The notes below the pieces were generated by a model. That model saw only the letters and a list, made by a program, of their open reading frames with translations. It did not search any database and was not told the origin of the DNA. A program made the position numbers and the translations under genes. This document shows positions 51,456 to 62,847 of a stretch of 64,000 nt of DNA, piece after piece. The stretch is taken from assembly GCA_933228675.1 (NCBI GenBank), contig OW121742.1, positions 127,511,983-127,575,982 of the forward strand. The letters are read 5' to 3'. This stretch comes from Stomorhina lunata (taxonomy: Eukaryota > Arthropoda > Insecta > Diptera > Rhiniidae). How positions within the stretch are numbered: position 1 is the first letter of the stretch; each line of letters starts with the position of its first letter.

Positions 51456-52514
51456 GTAATGAATTGTCAAATGGGCTAATATTTCTCAGTATTCAAGAGC
51501 TTTCGGTCTTGGCTTTTCTTGCTATGTTTAGTTTATTATGGATGATCGCTGATAAGCAAGAACATATTTTGATTTAGTCAGAAAATTTAATGCTTTAAAA
51601 ATTCTTTTAAATTTCGAGAAACTTTTAAAAACTTATAAAAATTAACTTACATTACTTTTTCTAAGATTTTTATAAATCTCATCAAATTTTCGAGAAATAT
51701 TACAAAAAATTTACGATCACCTTAAAAAGCTTTTGACGGATGCTTAAGACTCGTCACATTTTTCTACAATGGAATTTTTCTACCAAAAATGTTGAAATGT
51801 AAAACTACTGTTATATTGAAAATCATAAAAAATTTAATGTTATTATTCAGAATTTTAAACATATTTTCTTTAAACATCAAACTACCGACATAAATCGTCT
51901 TTGGTGGCTTCATTTTTCCTTTTCAAAACAAGTGATTTAATTACATTTTCTTCGGCTTGATCGTCATAAGATTTAAGACACATTTTCAAAATTCTTGAGA
52001 TCATTAAAGACATTATTGTTCATTATTTTTTTCAACCTTTTTAACTGATTTAAAATGCTAAACATGTAGTAGTCTTCTACGTTTTTTATGGTTTTCAAAA
52101 AAGTTATTAAAAAGAACTGATAACAATACTTCAAGGCACTAAATATTCATTTGTATCTAAATACAACTTGGGCAACTTGTAAAATAATAAAATAAAATAT
52201 TAAGATCATTAAACAGATCATCAGCAATTATATCATCATGGTCTTTCCGTCTGTCTATCTGTCGTCGTTATTATTCGAATTATGACGATTACGAGAATAA
52301 TAAATTTCACACGCCTATGAGTCATTTATAGGCCCATGTGAGGTGATCACTGATCAGAGTGAAGTTTGATGTGTTGACTTTTCTGTCATTTTTACTAAAT
52401 ACACATTAATTTAGTTTTCTTTATGCCTTTTAATGCCTAGAAATTGATAACTTAAACAGTTATAAAGTAAACATTTTTATACAAGATCTTTACAATCGTG
52501 CGTACTTTTTTCTT
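51456..52514. other. Non-coding sequence
   Basis: No gene. A hairpin TTATTATTC / GAATAATAA lies at 52,268-52,303, following a short TCTGTCTATCTGTCGTC tract that may be a mini-me relic. Confidence 0.55.
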
Positions 52515-52765
52515 TTCATACCCTACACCATCTGATGTTGTTGATATACATACACACATATGTAACTAATGTCATATTAACTCACCTTAAAGTATACAGA
52601 TCGATTTATATTCACTTCTTAAATAGTTTTAACGATTTCGTTGGACCTGGTTGGTCCATATTTCACCATAGCTTACATAACATAACTTTGTACGACATGT
52701 TTTGTTTAAACGTTATTCGTAAAAATCGGTTCACATTTGATTCTATATCTCATTTTAGACCTATA
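52515..52765 (+). mobile_element. Worn mini-me/DINE-like fragment
   Basis: CATACCCTACACCATC, AAAGTATACAGATCG and a tail block AAAATCGGTTCACATTTGAT are the kinds of words seen in the elements at 20-30 kb. It has no (GTCT)n tract. The 82-aa frame is incidental. Confidence 0.5.
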
Positions 52766-53523
52766 AGGCTTATAAGTACATAAATCAAGATAAAATTTTA
52801 GTATGATAAAAAAGTGCTAACGGAACAAAATTGTTAACAATTAGACAAAAGTGATGTAGGTTATTAAAGGTTCGTTCATGACCAACTTAAACACTTTTTT
52901 ACTTGTTTAGACATCGATACATTTCCATTTAATTGTTTACTCAAATAAAACATTTACAATTTATTTCACATTCAACCAAAACGATCTCGATCGTTCTTTG
53001 GCCGCATTTACTCTTCTTTAAGGCTTCTTTTGGGTTTTGTCTTCTTTATTTACAAATGACAGTTAATAATTTCTATAGCTAATTGTCATGTTTTGTTAAT
53101 AGTTTTATTTGTATTTGTTAGTTCTTTTTTTTCTCAACAAATATAATAAAACAAAATTAGGTTAACAATTTTGTTATAATTTTCTTTTTCTATGTTGATT
53201 CTTTACTATTTTTGACGTCTTACAATGGGTTTTGTTGTACTAAACGAACGACTTGTTTTTCTAACACAAATTAATGATGACTAATCATTGGATCGATCAT
53301 TTAAATGCATCATCAATCTTGGTTTAATAAAAATTAGGTTTAAGCATAAAAGTACTCTCCCAAAATTGACAAAAATAGGTGCAATTATATATTACAAAAG
53401 TCGAAATTAAAATTCAAATATTGGGTTATTTGGAAAGTAATTTCGCTTTTTCCGAAAGAGGAAATTTTTGTATTTCTTAACTTATTTTCACACTTAAGAA
53501 TCATAATTCTTATATATTTTGAG
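52766..53523. other. Non-coding sequence
   Basis: No gene or repeat recognised. Confidence 0.55.
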
Positions 53524-53600
53524 AACATTCGATATCGATCGAAATGTAAGATATTTTAGAAACATTTGTGTAGCAGATTTTTAGGATAGTCTAAATAACA
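53524..53600 (+). mobile_element. Family C left part, truncated
   Basis: CATTCGATATCGATCGAAAT..GATATTTTAGAAACATTTGT matches 18,225-18,290. Homology stops at the start of the CACAGTGGG terminus at about 53,603. Confidence 0.8.
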
Positions 53601-53602
53601 CT

Positions 53603-54060
53603 GCACAGTGGGATGGTGGAAAATAGAATGGAAATAAGTCCATAATTTCTAAACCGCTGGCCGGATTTTAGAGCCTAGATTTTACTTTGGCCTCAGTATG
53701 GCTTTCCTTTAAGCAGCCATTTTACCAAAAACAAAAAACGGAAAAATACGTTAATTTTTCAAACATTAAATTTAAGCACTTATAACTTTTTACATAGTAA
53801 AGCTTTTAATACACTTCCTACCCGTATAATATTCAAAATTTTGCTCTTTTTTTAGAAAGCCTTAAATCAATAAAATCGGTATATATATAGATCAGATATT
53901 AGTAAAAATTCGGTGCAGTATGAGACAAAAATTTTAATTTAAAATTATAATTTTTGAAGTCGAATATCTTTAAAACCATAAGAGATGAACTAATTATTTA
54001 TCATATTGTGTAATTATATATCGTTTTAAGTGATTTATGAGCATGAGTAGGCAGCCCATA
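53603..54060 (+). mobile_element. Left end of a CACAGTGGGATGG element
   Basis: It begins CACAGTGGGATGGTGGAAAA, then AATAAGTC and TAAACCGCTGGCCGGATTTT. A diverged inverted version closes at 59,295. CACAGTG equals the heptamer shared by Transib termini and V(D)J signals; the 5-bp flanks CACTG and CATAG match at 3 of 5 positions, so Transib membership is only a suggestion. No transposase is visible. Confidence 0.6.
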
Positions 54061-54429
54061 TCACCAGAAGCCGATGAATTTTATGTAATTTTCGTAAATA
54101 TCACGATCATTAATAAAACTCGTGAAAATGAGTATTAAAATCATTCAGTTATAATTTGGATGTTAATAGAGTTGGTTGGTGCCGCTTTCTTAAAGAGAAG
54201 ACAAAAACAAAATAGACAAGAAACAAATCAAAATTAAATTTTTAACAACAAAATACATGGTTCGAGAGAAGAAAGAAATATAATCTCGAACATTGCTGCC
54301 ACGACACTATTATTTTAGTAAACATTGGGAATATTTTTGTTAATATTGGGAATATTTTTCAAACTTTAATAAATTCTAATATTAAACAATTCAAGATTTT
54401 TATATTTTTCAGATATTTCGATCCACAGA

Positions 54430-54831
54430 TTTTTGTATAGAAAACTTTAATTTTCTATTGAAAAATTTTTGATCAAAAAATTTTCCATAGAAAAATTTTT
54501 GAATAAAAAAATTTCTATAGAAATATTTTTAATAAAAAAAATTTTCTATACAAAAAATTTTAATAAAAAAATTTTCTACAGACAAATTTTTTTTAGAAAA
54601 ATTTTTGATAAAAAAAAATTGCTATAGAATAATTTTTGATAAAAAAACTTTTTATAGAACTATTTTTGATAAAAAAATTTTCTATAGAAAAATTTTTGAT
54701 AAAAAAAACTTTCTATACAAAAATTTTTGATAAAAAATTTTCTGTAGCTACATTTTTGATACAAAAATTTTCATTTGGAAAAATTTTGATAAAAATTTAT
54801 CCATAGAAAAATTTTTGATAAAAAAATTTTC
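54430..54831. repeat. AT-rich ~30-bp array 6, part before the 2.5-kb insertion
   Basis: GATA-type units as in array 1. From about 54,637 the unit order matches 58,108-58,302 closely (including TTTTCTGTAGCTACATTTTT and TCATTTGGAAAAATTTTG). The array continues at 57,364 after an insertion. Confidence 0.93.
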
Positions 54832-57363
54832 GTTGATGGTCGTGGGTTCGAGTCGGGCTCAGGTTCATGTCATAAATTATTTTTTTAATTTATGATTTTT
54901 AAATTAGATGAATAAATTTTAGGAATACTGAAAAAACTATGTGACACTTAGCAGTGTGGAATGCTGCATTTTCTGTCCCGCTACGGACTTCATCAGCACA
55001 CTGTGTCACCAACTGTTAGATGCCAGTAGTTAAGATCATCTATTTAACTGAATTCTTAAGCGAAATTGAAAACGAGAATTATGTTAACACTCATTTCTAT
55101 TTCACCTATGACCATATGATCGATTCAGTTAGACGAACTTATCCACCATAGTTTTTTCTTTTATGTTTTGTATCCCTATCCTTTATTAATCTACATTTAC
55201 TTTGTACTTTAACCAACTGTCAGCTGGTAATGAAGACAAAGATTTTTGTTTTGACAAGTTTTGTTTTATTCTTTTACGTTAATGCAAATTTTGAATTTAG
55301 TATCAACTTGAAAGAGTTAATGAAAACATGTAAATCGCGGTGCCCATGCAATTTAATTGAAAGAAATTAATTTTAGTTGAACCAGAAATTTATGTTGATG
55401 GTCGTGGGTTCGAGTCGGGCTCAGGTTCATGTCATAAATTATTTTTTTAATTTATGATTTTTAAATTAGATGAATAAATTTTAGGAATACTGAAAAAACT
55501 ATGTGACACTTAGCAGTGTGGAATGCTGCATTTTCTGTCCCGCTACGGACTTCATCAGCACACTGTGTCACCAACTGTTAGATGCCAGTAGTTAAGATCA
55601 TCTATTTAACTGAATTCTTAAGCGAAATTGAAAACGAGAATTATGTTAACACTCATTTCTATTTCACCTATGACCATATGATCGATTCAGTTAGACGAAC
55701 TTATCCACCATAGTTTTTTCTTTTATGTTTTGTATCCCTATCCTTTATTAATCTACATTTACTTTGTACTTTAACCAACTGTCAGCTGGTAATGAAGACA
55801 AAGATTTTTGTTTTGACAAGTTTTGTTTTATTCTTTTACGTTAATGCAAATTTTGAATTTAGTATCAACTTGAAAGAGTTAATGAAAACATGTAAATCGC
55901 GGTGCCCATGCAATTTAATTGAAAGAAATTAATTTTAGTTGAACCAGAAATTTATGTTGATGGTCGTGGGTTCGAGTCGGGCTCAGGTTCATGTCATAAA
56001 TTATTTTTTTAATTTATGATTTTTAAATTAGATGAATAAATTTTAGGAATACTGAAAAAACTATGTGACACTTAGCAGTGTGGAATGCTGCATTTTCTGT
56101 CCCGCTACGGACTTCATCAGCACACTGTGTCACCAACTGTTAGATGCCAGTAGTTAAGATCATCTATTTAACTGAATTCTTAAGCGAAATTGAAAACGAG
56201 AATTATGTTAACACTCATTTCTATTTCACCTATGACCATATGATCGATTCAGTTAGACGAACTTATCCACCATAGTTTTTTCTTTTATGTTTTGTATCCC
56301 TATCCTTTATTAATCTACATTTACTTTGTACTTTAACCAACTGTCAGCTGGTAATGAAGACAAAGATTTTTGTTTTGACAAGTTTTGTTTTATTCTTTTA
56401 CGTTAATGCAAATTTTGAATTTAGTATCAACTTGAAAGAGTTAATGAAAACATGTAAATCGCGGTGCCCATGCAATTTAATTGAAAGAAATTAATTTTAG
56501 TTGAACCAGAAATTTATGTTGATGGTCGTGGGTTCGAGTCGGGCTCAGGTTCATGTCATAAATTATTTTTTTAATTTATGATTTTTAAATTAGATGAATA
56601 AATTTTAGGAATACTGAAAAAACTATGTGACACTTAGCAGTGTGGAATGCTGCATTTTCTGTCCCGCTACGGACTTCATCAGCACACTGTGTCACCAACT
56701 GTTAGATGCCAGTAGTTAAGATCATCTATTTAACTGAATTCTTAAGCGAAATTGAAAACGAGAATTATGTTAACACTCATTTCTATTTCACCTATGACCA
56801 TATGATCGATTCAGTTAGACGAACTTATCCACCATAGTTTTTTCTTTTATGTTTTGTATCCCTATCCTTTATTAATCTACATTTACTTTGTACTTTAACC
56901 AACTGTCAGCTGGTAATGAAGACAAAGATTTTTGTTTTGACAAGTTTTGTTTTATTCTTTTACGTTAATGCAAATTTTGAATTTAGTATCAACTTGAAAG
57001 AGTTAATGAAAACATGTAAATCGCGGTGCCCATGCAATTTAATTGAAAGAAATTAATTTTAGTTGAACCAGAAATTTATGTTGATGGTCGTGGGTTCGAG
57101 TCGGGCTCAGGTTCATGTCATAAATTATTTTTTTAATTTATGATTTTTAAATTAGATGAATAAATTTTAGGAATACTGAAAAAACTATGTGACACTTAGC
57201 AGTGTGGAATGCTGCATTTTCTGTCCCGCTACGGACTTCATCAGCACACTGTGTCACCAACTGTTAGATGCCAGTAGTTAAGATCATCTATTTAACTGAA
57301 TTCTTAAGCGAAATTGAATTGAATCAACATAAATTTCTGGTTCAACTAAAATTAATTTCTTTC
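54832..57363 (+). mobile_element. 2,532-bp insertion built of a 562-bp tandem repeat
   Basis: GTTGATGGTCGTGGGTTCGA starts at 54,832, 55,394, 55,956, 56,518 and 57,080: an exact 562-bp spacing with units that look identical by eye. There are four full units and a partial fifth to about 57,320. Each unit has a tRNA B-box-like GGTTCGAGTCG near its start (first at 54,845-54,855) and an imperfect hairpin around GTGACAC..CAGTGTG / CACACTGTGTCAC. The block ends with a 41-bp inverted copy of the unit's end. The flanks AAAAAATTTTC (54,821-54,831 and 57,364-57,374) form an 11-bp duplication. No open frame of note. Confidence 0.92.
57323..57363 (-). repeat. Inverted 41-bp copy of the 562-bp unit's end
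   Basis: ATCAACATAAATTTCTGGTT..ATTAATTTCTTTC is the exact reverse complement of the last part of the 562-bp unit plus its first six bases (for example about 55,359-55,399). It forms the right edge of the insertion. Confidence 0.93.
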
Positions 57364-59031
57364 AAAAAATTTTCTATAGAAAAATTTTGATATAAAATTT
57401 TCTAAAGAAAAATTTTGATAAAAAATTTTCTATATAAAAATTTTTGATAAAAAAATTGTCTATAGAAAAATTTTTGATAAAAAAAATTCTATAGAAAAAT
57501 TTTTGATAAAAAATTTGCTATAAAAAAATTTTCAAATCTTCTTGAAAAAATTTTTGATAAAAAAAAATTTCCATAGAAAAAATTTTGGTTAAAAATAACT
57601 TTCTATAGAAAAATTTTTGATAAAAAAAAAAAAAAATTTGATAAAAAGACTTTCTATAGAAAAATTTATTGAAAACTTTTTGATAAAAAAATTTTCTATA
57701 GAAAATTTTTGTATCAAAAATTTTTCTATAGAAAACTTTTTGATAACAAAAATTTTCTATAGAAAAATTTTTGATAAAAAAATTTTCTATAGAAAAATTT
57801 TTAATAAAAAAATTTTCTATAGAAAAATTTTTGATAAAAAATTTTTTATAGAAAAATTTTTGATAAAAAAAATTTTCTATAGAAAAATTTTTGATAAAAA
57901 AATTTTCTATAGAAACATTTTTGATAAAAAAATTTTCTATAGAAAAATTTTTGATAAAAAAATTTCTATAGAAAAATTTTTGATAAAAAAATTTTCTATA
58001 GAAAAATTTTTCATAAAAAAATTTCTATAGAAAAATTCTTGATAAAAAAATTTTCTATAGAAATATTTTTGATAAAATTATTTTAAAAAATGGATTAGAA
58101 AACTTTTTGATAAAAAAACTTTTTATAGAATTTTTTTTGATAAAAAAATTTTCCATAGAAAAATTTTTGATAAAAAAAACTTTCTATACAAAAATTTTTG
58201 ATAAAAAATTTTCTGTAGCTACATTTTTGATACAAAAATTTTCATTTGGAAAAATTTTGATAAAAATTTATCCATAGAAAAATTTTTGATAAAAAAATTT
58301 TCTATAGAAAAATTTTGATATAAAATTTTCTAAAGAAAAATTTTGATAAAAAATTTTCTATATAAAAATTTTTGATAAAAAAATTGTCTATAGAAAAATT
58401 TTTGATAAAAAAATTCTATAGAAAAATTTTTGATAAAAAATTTGCTATAAAAAAATTTTCAAATCTTCTTGAAAAAATTTTTGATAAAAAAAAAATTTCC
58501 ATAGAAAAAATTTTGGTTAAAAATAACTTTCTATAGAAAAATTTTTGATAAAAAAAAAATTTGATAAAAAGACTTTCTATAGAAAAATTTATAGAAAACT
58601 TTTTGATAAAAAAATTTTTTATAGAAAATTTTTTTATCAAAAATTTTTCTATAGAAAACTTTTTGATAACAAAAATTTTCTATAGAAAAATTTTTGATAA
58701 AAAAATTTTCTATAGAAAAATTTTTAATAAAAAAATTTTCTATAGAAAAATTTTTGATAAAAAATTTTTTATAGAAAAATTTTTGATAAAAAAAATTTTC
58801 TATAGAAAAATTTTTGATAAAAAAATTTTCTATAGAAAAATTTTTGATAAAAAAATTTTCTATAGAAAAATTTTTGATAAAAAAATTTCTATAGAAAAAT
58901 TTTTGATAAAAAAATTTTCTATAGAAAAATTTTTCATAAAAAAATTTCTATAGAAAAATTCTTGATAAAAAAATTTTCTATAGAAATATTTTTGATAAAA
59001 TTATTTTAAAAAATGGATTAGAAAACTTTTT
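57364..59031. repeat. AT-rich ~30-bp array 6, main part, with a ~923-bp tandem duplication
   Basis: The purest GATA-type array of the window: many units are exactly GAAAAATTTTTGATAAAA.. with CTATAG. Landmarks repeat at an offset of 923-928 bp: TTTCAAATCTTCTTG at 57,531 and 58,458, and TGGATTAGAAAACTTTTTG at 58,091 and 59,014. Frames of 130-137 aa (KIFYRKIFDK repeats) are artefacts. Higher purity implies more recent amplification than arrays 1-5. Confidence 0.95.
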
Positions 59032-59032
59032 G

Positions 59033-59295
59033 TTTTTAAAACGTAAGAACTATTCATTGAAAAAATACCTATTTAAGTTAACGGCAAAAAAGCGGCAACT
59101 CAGCCGACTATCTGCCCGTGTGTATGAGTCTAAGGTGTCCTACTTTTGGGGCCGTCTGCGCCGCGCTTTTTCCATGCTTAAAACTAAAGCTCTCTCTACA
59201 CTTCAGCTATATGCACCTAAAACTATTTTAAAATCAGCCAAAAGGTTTATAAGTTGCAGACTTATTACAATTACTTCTTTCACCATCCCACTGTG
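59033..59295 (-). mobile_element. Right end of a CACAGTGGGATGG element
   Basis: The reverse complement starts CACAGTGGGATGGTGAAAGA and continues AATAAGTC..TAAACCTTTTGGCTGATTTTA, a diverged inverted match over about 65 bp to 53,603 onwards. A less AT-rich stretch with CCGTCTGCGCCGCGC follows inward. It carries a 91-aa plus-strand frame that I cannot match to any family and do not call a gene. Confidence 0.6.
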
Positions 59296-60717
59296 CATAG
59301 TATGAAATTTAATAAAAATATTTTTTTAGTATATCTCTATAAAATATTTAGCGTGATCTACATGATTTGTTAGGTTTTAAATTTAGTAAAAATATATTTT
59401 TTAAATAATACTTTTTAAAAAATTTTACAAAGTCTGTCTACATTTAAACACAAGTATGTATCTTTCATACAAGATCCTATTTTAAAATGATATTGATTTA
59501 ACTGTCATTTCAATATCTTGCAAAAATTAATTTAAAATTAAAATTTCTGTCAAGTAATTCTTGACAGACAACTTGCTTCAATTTTTTGGCTCAAAATCAG
59601 TTAATATATGTATGTTTTTCTTTCCAATATTCATTTTGACACATTTACTGATCTTAAACTTCAAATAATATCAATTCTATGCAATTTGTGGTCTATTCAC
59701 TGACAGTTACAATTTGTTCATATTAAAACGTGTTAGTTTTAAATAAAATTTATAAATTATTTATAAATTGTTTGGACGCAATAGTTGTACGAGTAACTAA
59801 GTAGTAGCAATTTTTTTGTATAAATTAGTGAAACATTATTTTTAATAGCTGCTGCGCGCTCAAACCAGCACCAGTCAGCCATTATATTCATATAAATCAT
59901 ATTTTTTTCTAAATTAAACTACTACAACATTCAGTAGTTTCAACTATAAATTCAATATTATTCTTATTCTATTATAGCCAATACAATTTTGATTGATAGA
60001 AGCTGTTATAATTTATTGCACAACGATTTGCGGAGTATCAAATGTAGCAGTAGAATTACTACGAGTTCGAGGTATTATATAGTATTTATTTATTACAATT
60101 TTCTAATCAATATTCTAAACTCATATACAGAACGTTTGTATGACAAGGAGTTGTGGTATGAATTTTGTTCACTACTTGCTTGTGTGCCGAGAATTGTAAA
60201 GTTAATTTAAGCTTTTTTAATTGTGACGATGAAGTTGCAATTTTTATTAGAAGTTGGAAAATAAATGTTCGTCTATGTAAAATATTGTTAGAGTTATTTA
60301 TAAATTTATTGATGTCCTACATTTTTCAAACTGTTGTGTAAAATTTGAATTAAATCATTGACTTCTTTATTGTATTACAGGGGCAGAGTTGTTTTTTTAT
60401 AAATAAAATCAGTTTCTTAAATTAATACAAAATTTGGTAAATTTGTAAGTGCAAATATTAGATAATTAAAAAAATTTTGTACTTTGTAATTATCAGTATA
60501 AATGCCAGCAAAATTTGCTTTTTAAGTTCACTTAATTTTCTAAATCCCTATTTAGTGACTTTTCTCTATGAATCCCAAAAGAACAAACACAACCTCAATG
60601 ATTGATGGTAATAAACATGACAAGTCGTAAAAAAAGTATGGCATACTTTAGGGCGAGCAGAAAAATAAATGGAAACACACACATAAAATAAAAATCCTTG
60701 TCTTTTATGCTTTTCTT
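59296..60717. other. Non-coding sequence
   Basis: No supported gene in 1.4 kb; short frames (73 aa at 59,989-60,210) match nothing I know. Confidence 0.55.
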
Positions 60718-62847
60718 ACACTACTCCACAAAATGAAACTTTTTGCGTTAAAGTTGACTACCACTATATTTTTTTTATTTGTTGTGGTCTCCTTATTATA
60801 AAAACAATCGAGATTTAAAATTATGGGGAAACATTATTTTTAAATTTTTTTTTTAAAAAATTAAGTTATACATTTTTGAAAAATGTTCAATTTTTGAAAT
60901 AAAAATAGGAAATTTTTGAAAAATTTCCTTCAAAAATAGGATATTTTTGCAAAATTTTCTATAAAAATAAGAAATTTTTAAAAAATTATCTATTAAAATA
61001 AGAAATTTTTAAAAATATTATAATAGAAAAATATTAATTTTTGAAAATCTTCCTATAAAATTAAAAAAAATTTTGAAATTTTTTCGATAAAAATAAGAAA
61101 TTTTTGAAAAATTTCCTATAAAACTAGGAAATTTTTGAAAAATTTCCTATAAAACTAGGAAATTTTTGAAAAATTTCCAATAAAAATAAGAAACTTTTGA
61201 AAATTTACTATAAAAATACGAAACTTTTGAAAAATTTAATATAAAAATAAGAAATTTTTGAAAAATTTCCTATCAAAGTAAAATGTTTTTGCCAAAATTT
61301 CCCATAAAAATAAGAAATTTTTTAAAAATTTTTATAAAAATAAGAAATGTTTAATCAAATTTCCTATAAAAATAAGAAAAGAATTTTCCTATAAAACCTT
61401 CCTAAAAGAAATCTTTATAAAACTAGGAAATTTTTGAAAAATTTTGTATAAAAACAAGAAATTTTTGAAAAATTTTCATATATAAATAAGAAATTCCTAT
61501 AAAAATTAAAAATTTTTGAAAAATTACCTATCAGATTTTTTTTTAATTTCCTATAAAAATAAGAAATTTTTTAAAATAAAGATAAGAAATTTTTGAAAAA
61601 GCATGAATATTTTGAATAATTTAGTAAAAAAAATAAGAAATTTTAGAAAAATTTCCTATAAAACTTAATATTTTTTGAAAAATTTCTTATGGAAATAAGA
61701 TCCTTTTTTTAATTTCCTATAAAAATAAGAAATTTTTGAAAAATTTCCTATAAAAATAATAAATTTTTCAAAAATTTCCTATAAAAATAAGAAATTTATG
61801 AAAAATTTCCTATCAAAATAAGAATTTTTTTAAAAATTTCCTATAGAAATAAGAAATTTTAGAGAAATTTCCTATAAAAACAAGAAATTTTTGAAAAATT
61901 TCCTATCAAAATAAGAAATTTTTTAAAAATTTCCTATAAAAACAAGAAATTTTTGAAAAATTTTCTATAAAAATAAAAAAAATTGAAAAATTTGAAAAAA
62001 AAATAAGTAATTTTTGAAAAATTTCCTATAAAACTTAAAATTTTTTGAAAAATTTCTTACAAAAATAAGAAATTTTTGAAAAAATTGCTATAAAAATAAG
62101 AAATTTTTGAAAAATTTCCTATAAGAATAATAAATTTTTGAAAAATTTCCTATAAAATTAAAATTAAGAAATTTTTGAAAAATTTCCTATAAAAAAGAGA
62201 AAGTTTTGAAAAATTTCCTATAGAAATAAGAAATTTTTGAGAAATTTCATATAAAAACAAGAAATTTTTGAAAACTTTCCTATCAAAATAAGAAATTTTT
62301 GAAAAATTTCCAATAAAAACAAGAAATTTTTGAAAAATTTCCTATAAAAGCAAGAAATTTTTGAAAAATTTCCTATAAAAATAAAAAAATTTCCTATATT
62401 TTTGAAAAATTTCCGATAAAAATAACAAATTTATGATAAGTTTCCTATAAAAATAAGACAATTTTGAAAAATTTCCTATAAAATAAGAATTTTTTTTTTT
62501 AAATTTCCTATAAAAATAAGAAATTTTTAAAAAAATTCCTATAAAAATAAGAAATTTATGAAAAATTTCCTATAGAATTAAGAAATTTTCGAAAAATTTC
62601 CTATAGAATAGATATAGATAGGAAAGTTTTAAAAAATTTTCTTTAAAAATAGGAATGGATTTATTTAAGCCATTCCCAAGATATGATAAAATCAATGGAA
62701 CGATCTCTGTAAAAATCCGTTATTTTTGAAGAAAAAATTTTTTAGAAAATCGTATTCATTAATTAGGCTGTTTTTGTACTTAGGGGTCCATGATACATCG
62801 AAATTAAATTGTAAGACTTCAAGGTAATTTCTCTTGTTGACCAGTGT
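60718..62847. mobile_element. Family D element, copy 2, filled by an AT array
   Basis: It begins ACACTACTCCACAAAATGAA and ends TTGTTGACCAGTGT, with the same outer blocks as 44,030-46,034. Right-block landmarks are TTTTTGTACTTAGGGGTCC and ATACATCGAAATTAAATTG. Nearly the whole interior is the ~31-bp array. No transposase is seen. Confidence 0.75.
60870..62650. repeat. AT-rich ~31-bp tandem array 7 (CCTATAAAAATAAG type)
   Basis: Units of the type GAAATTTTTGAAAAATTTCC plus TATAAAAATAA recur for 1.8 kb with many substitutions. The unit differs from the other arrays in having the TTTCCTATAAAAATAAG spacer, so it is a separate subfamily. It lies wholly inside family D copy 2. Confidence 0.95.

Noticed and set aside
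57617..58953. KIFYRKIFDK-type frames of 130-137 aa
   Set aside because: The ~30-bp unit equals 10 codons, so frames persist without selection; indels in A/T runs shift the frame freely between units.
59030..59305. 91-aa basic protein gene
   Set aside because: The frame runs out of the AT array into a diverged element terminus; no known domain, and the end of the frame is the inverted CACAGTGGG sequence.
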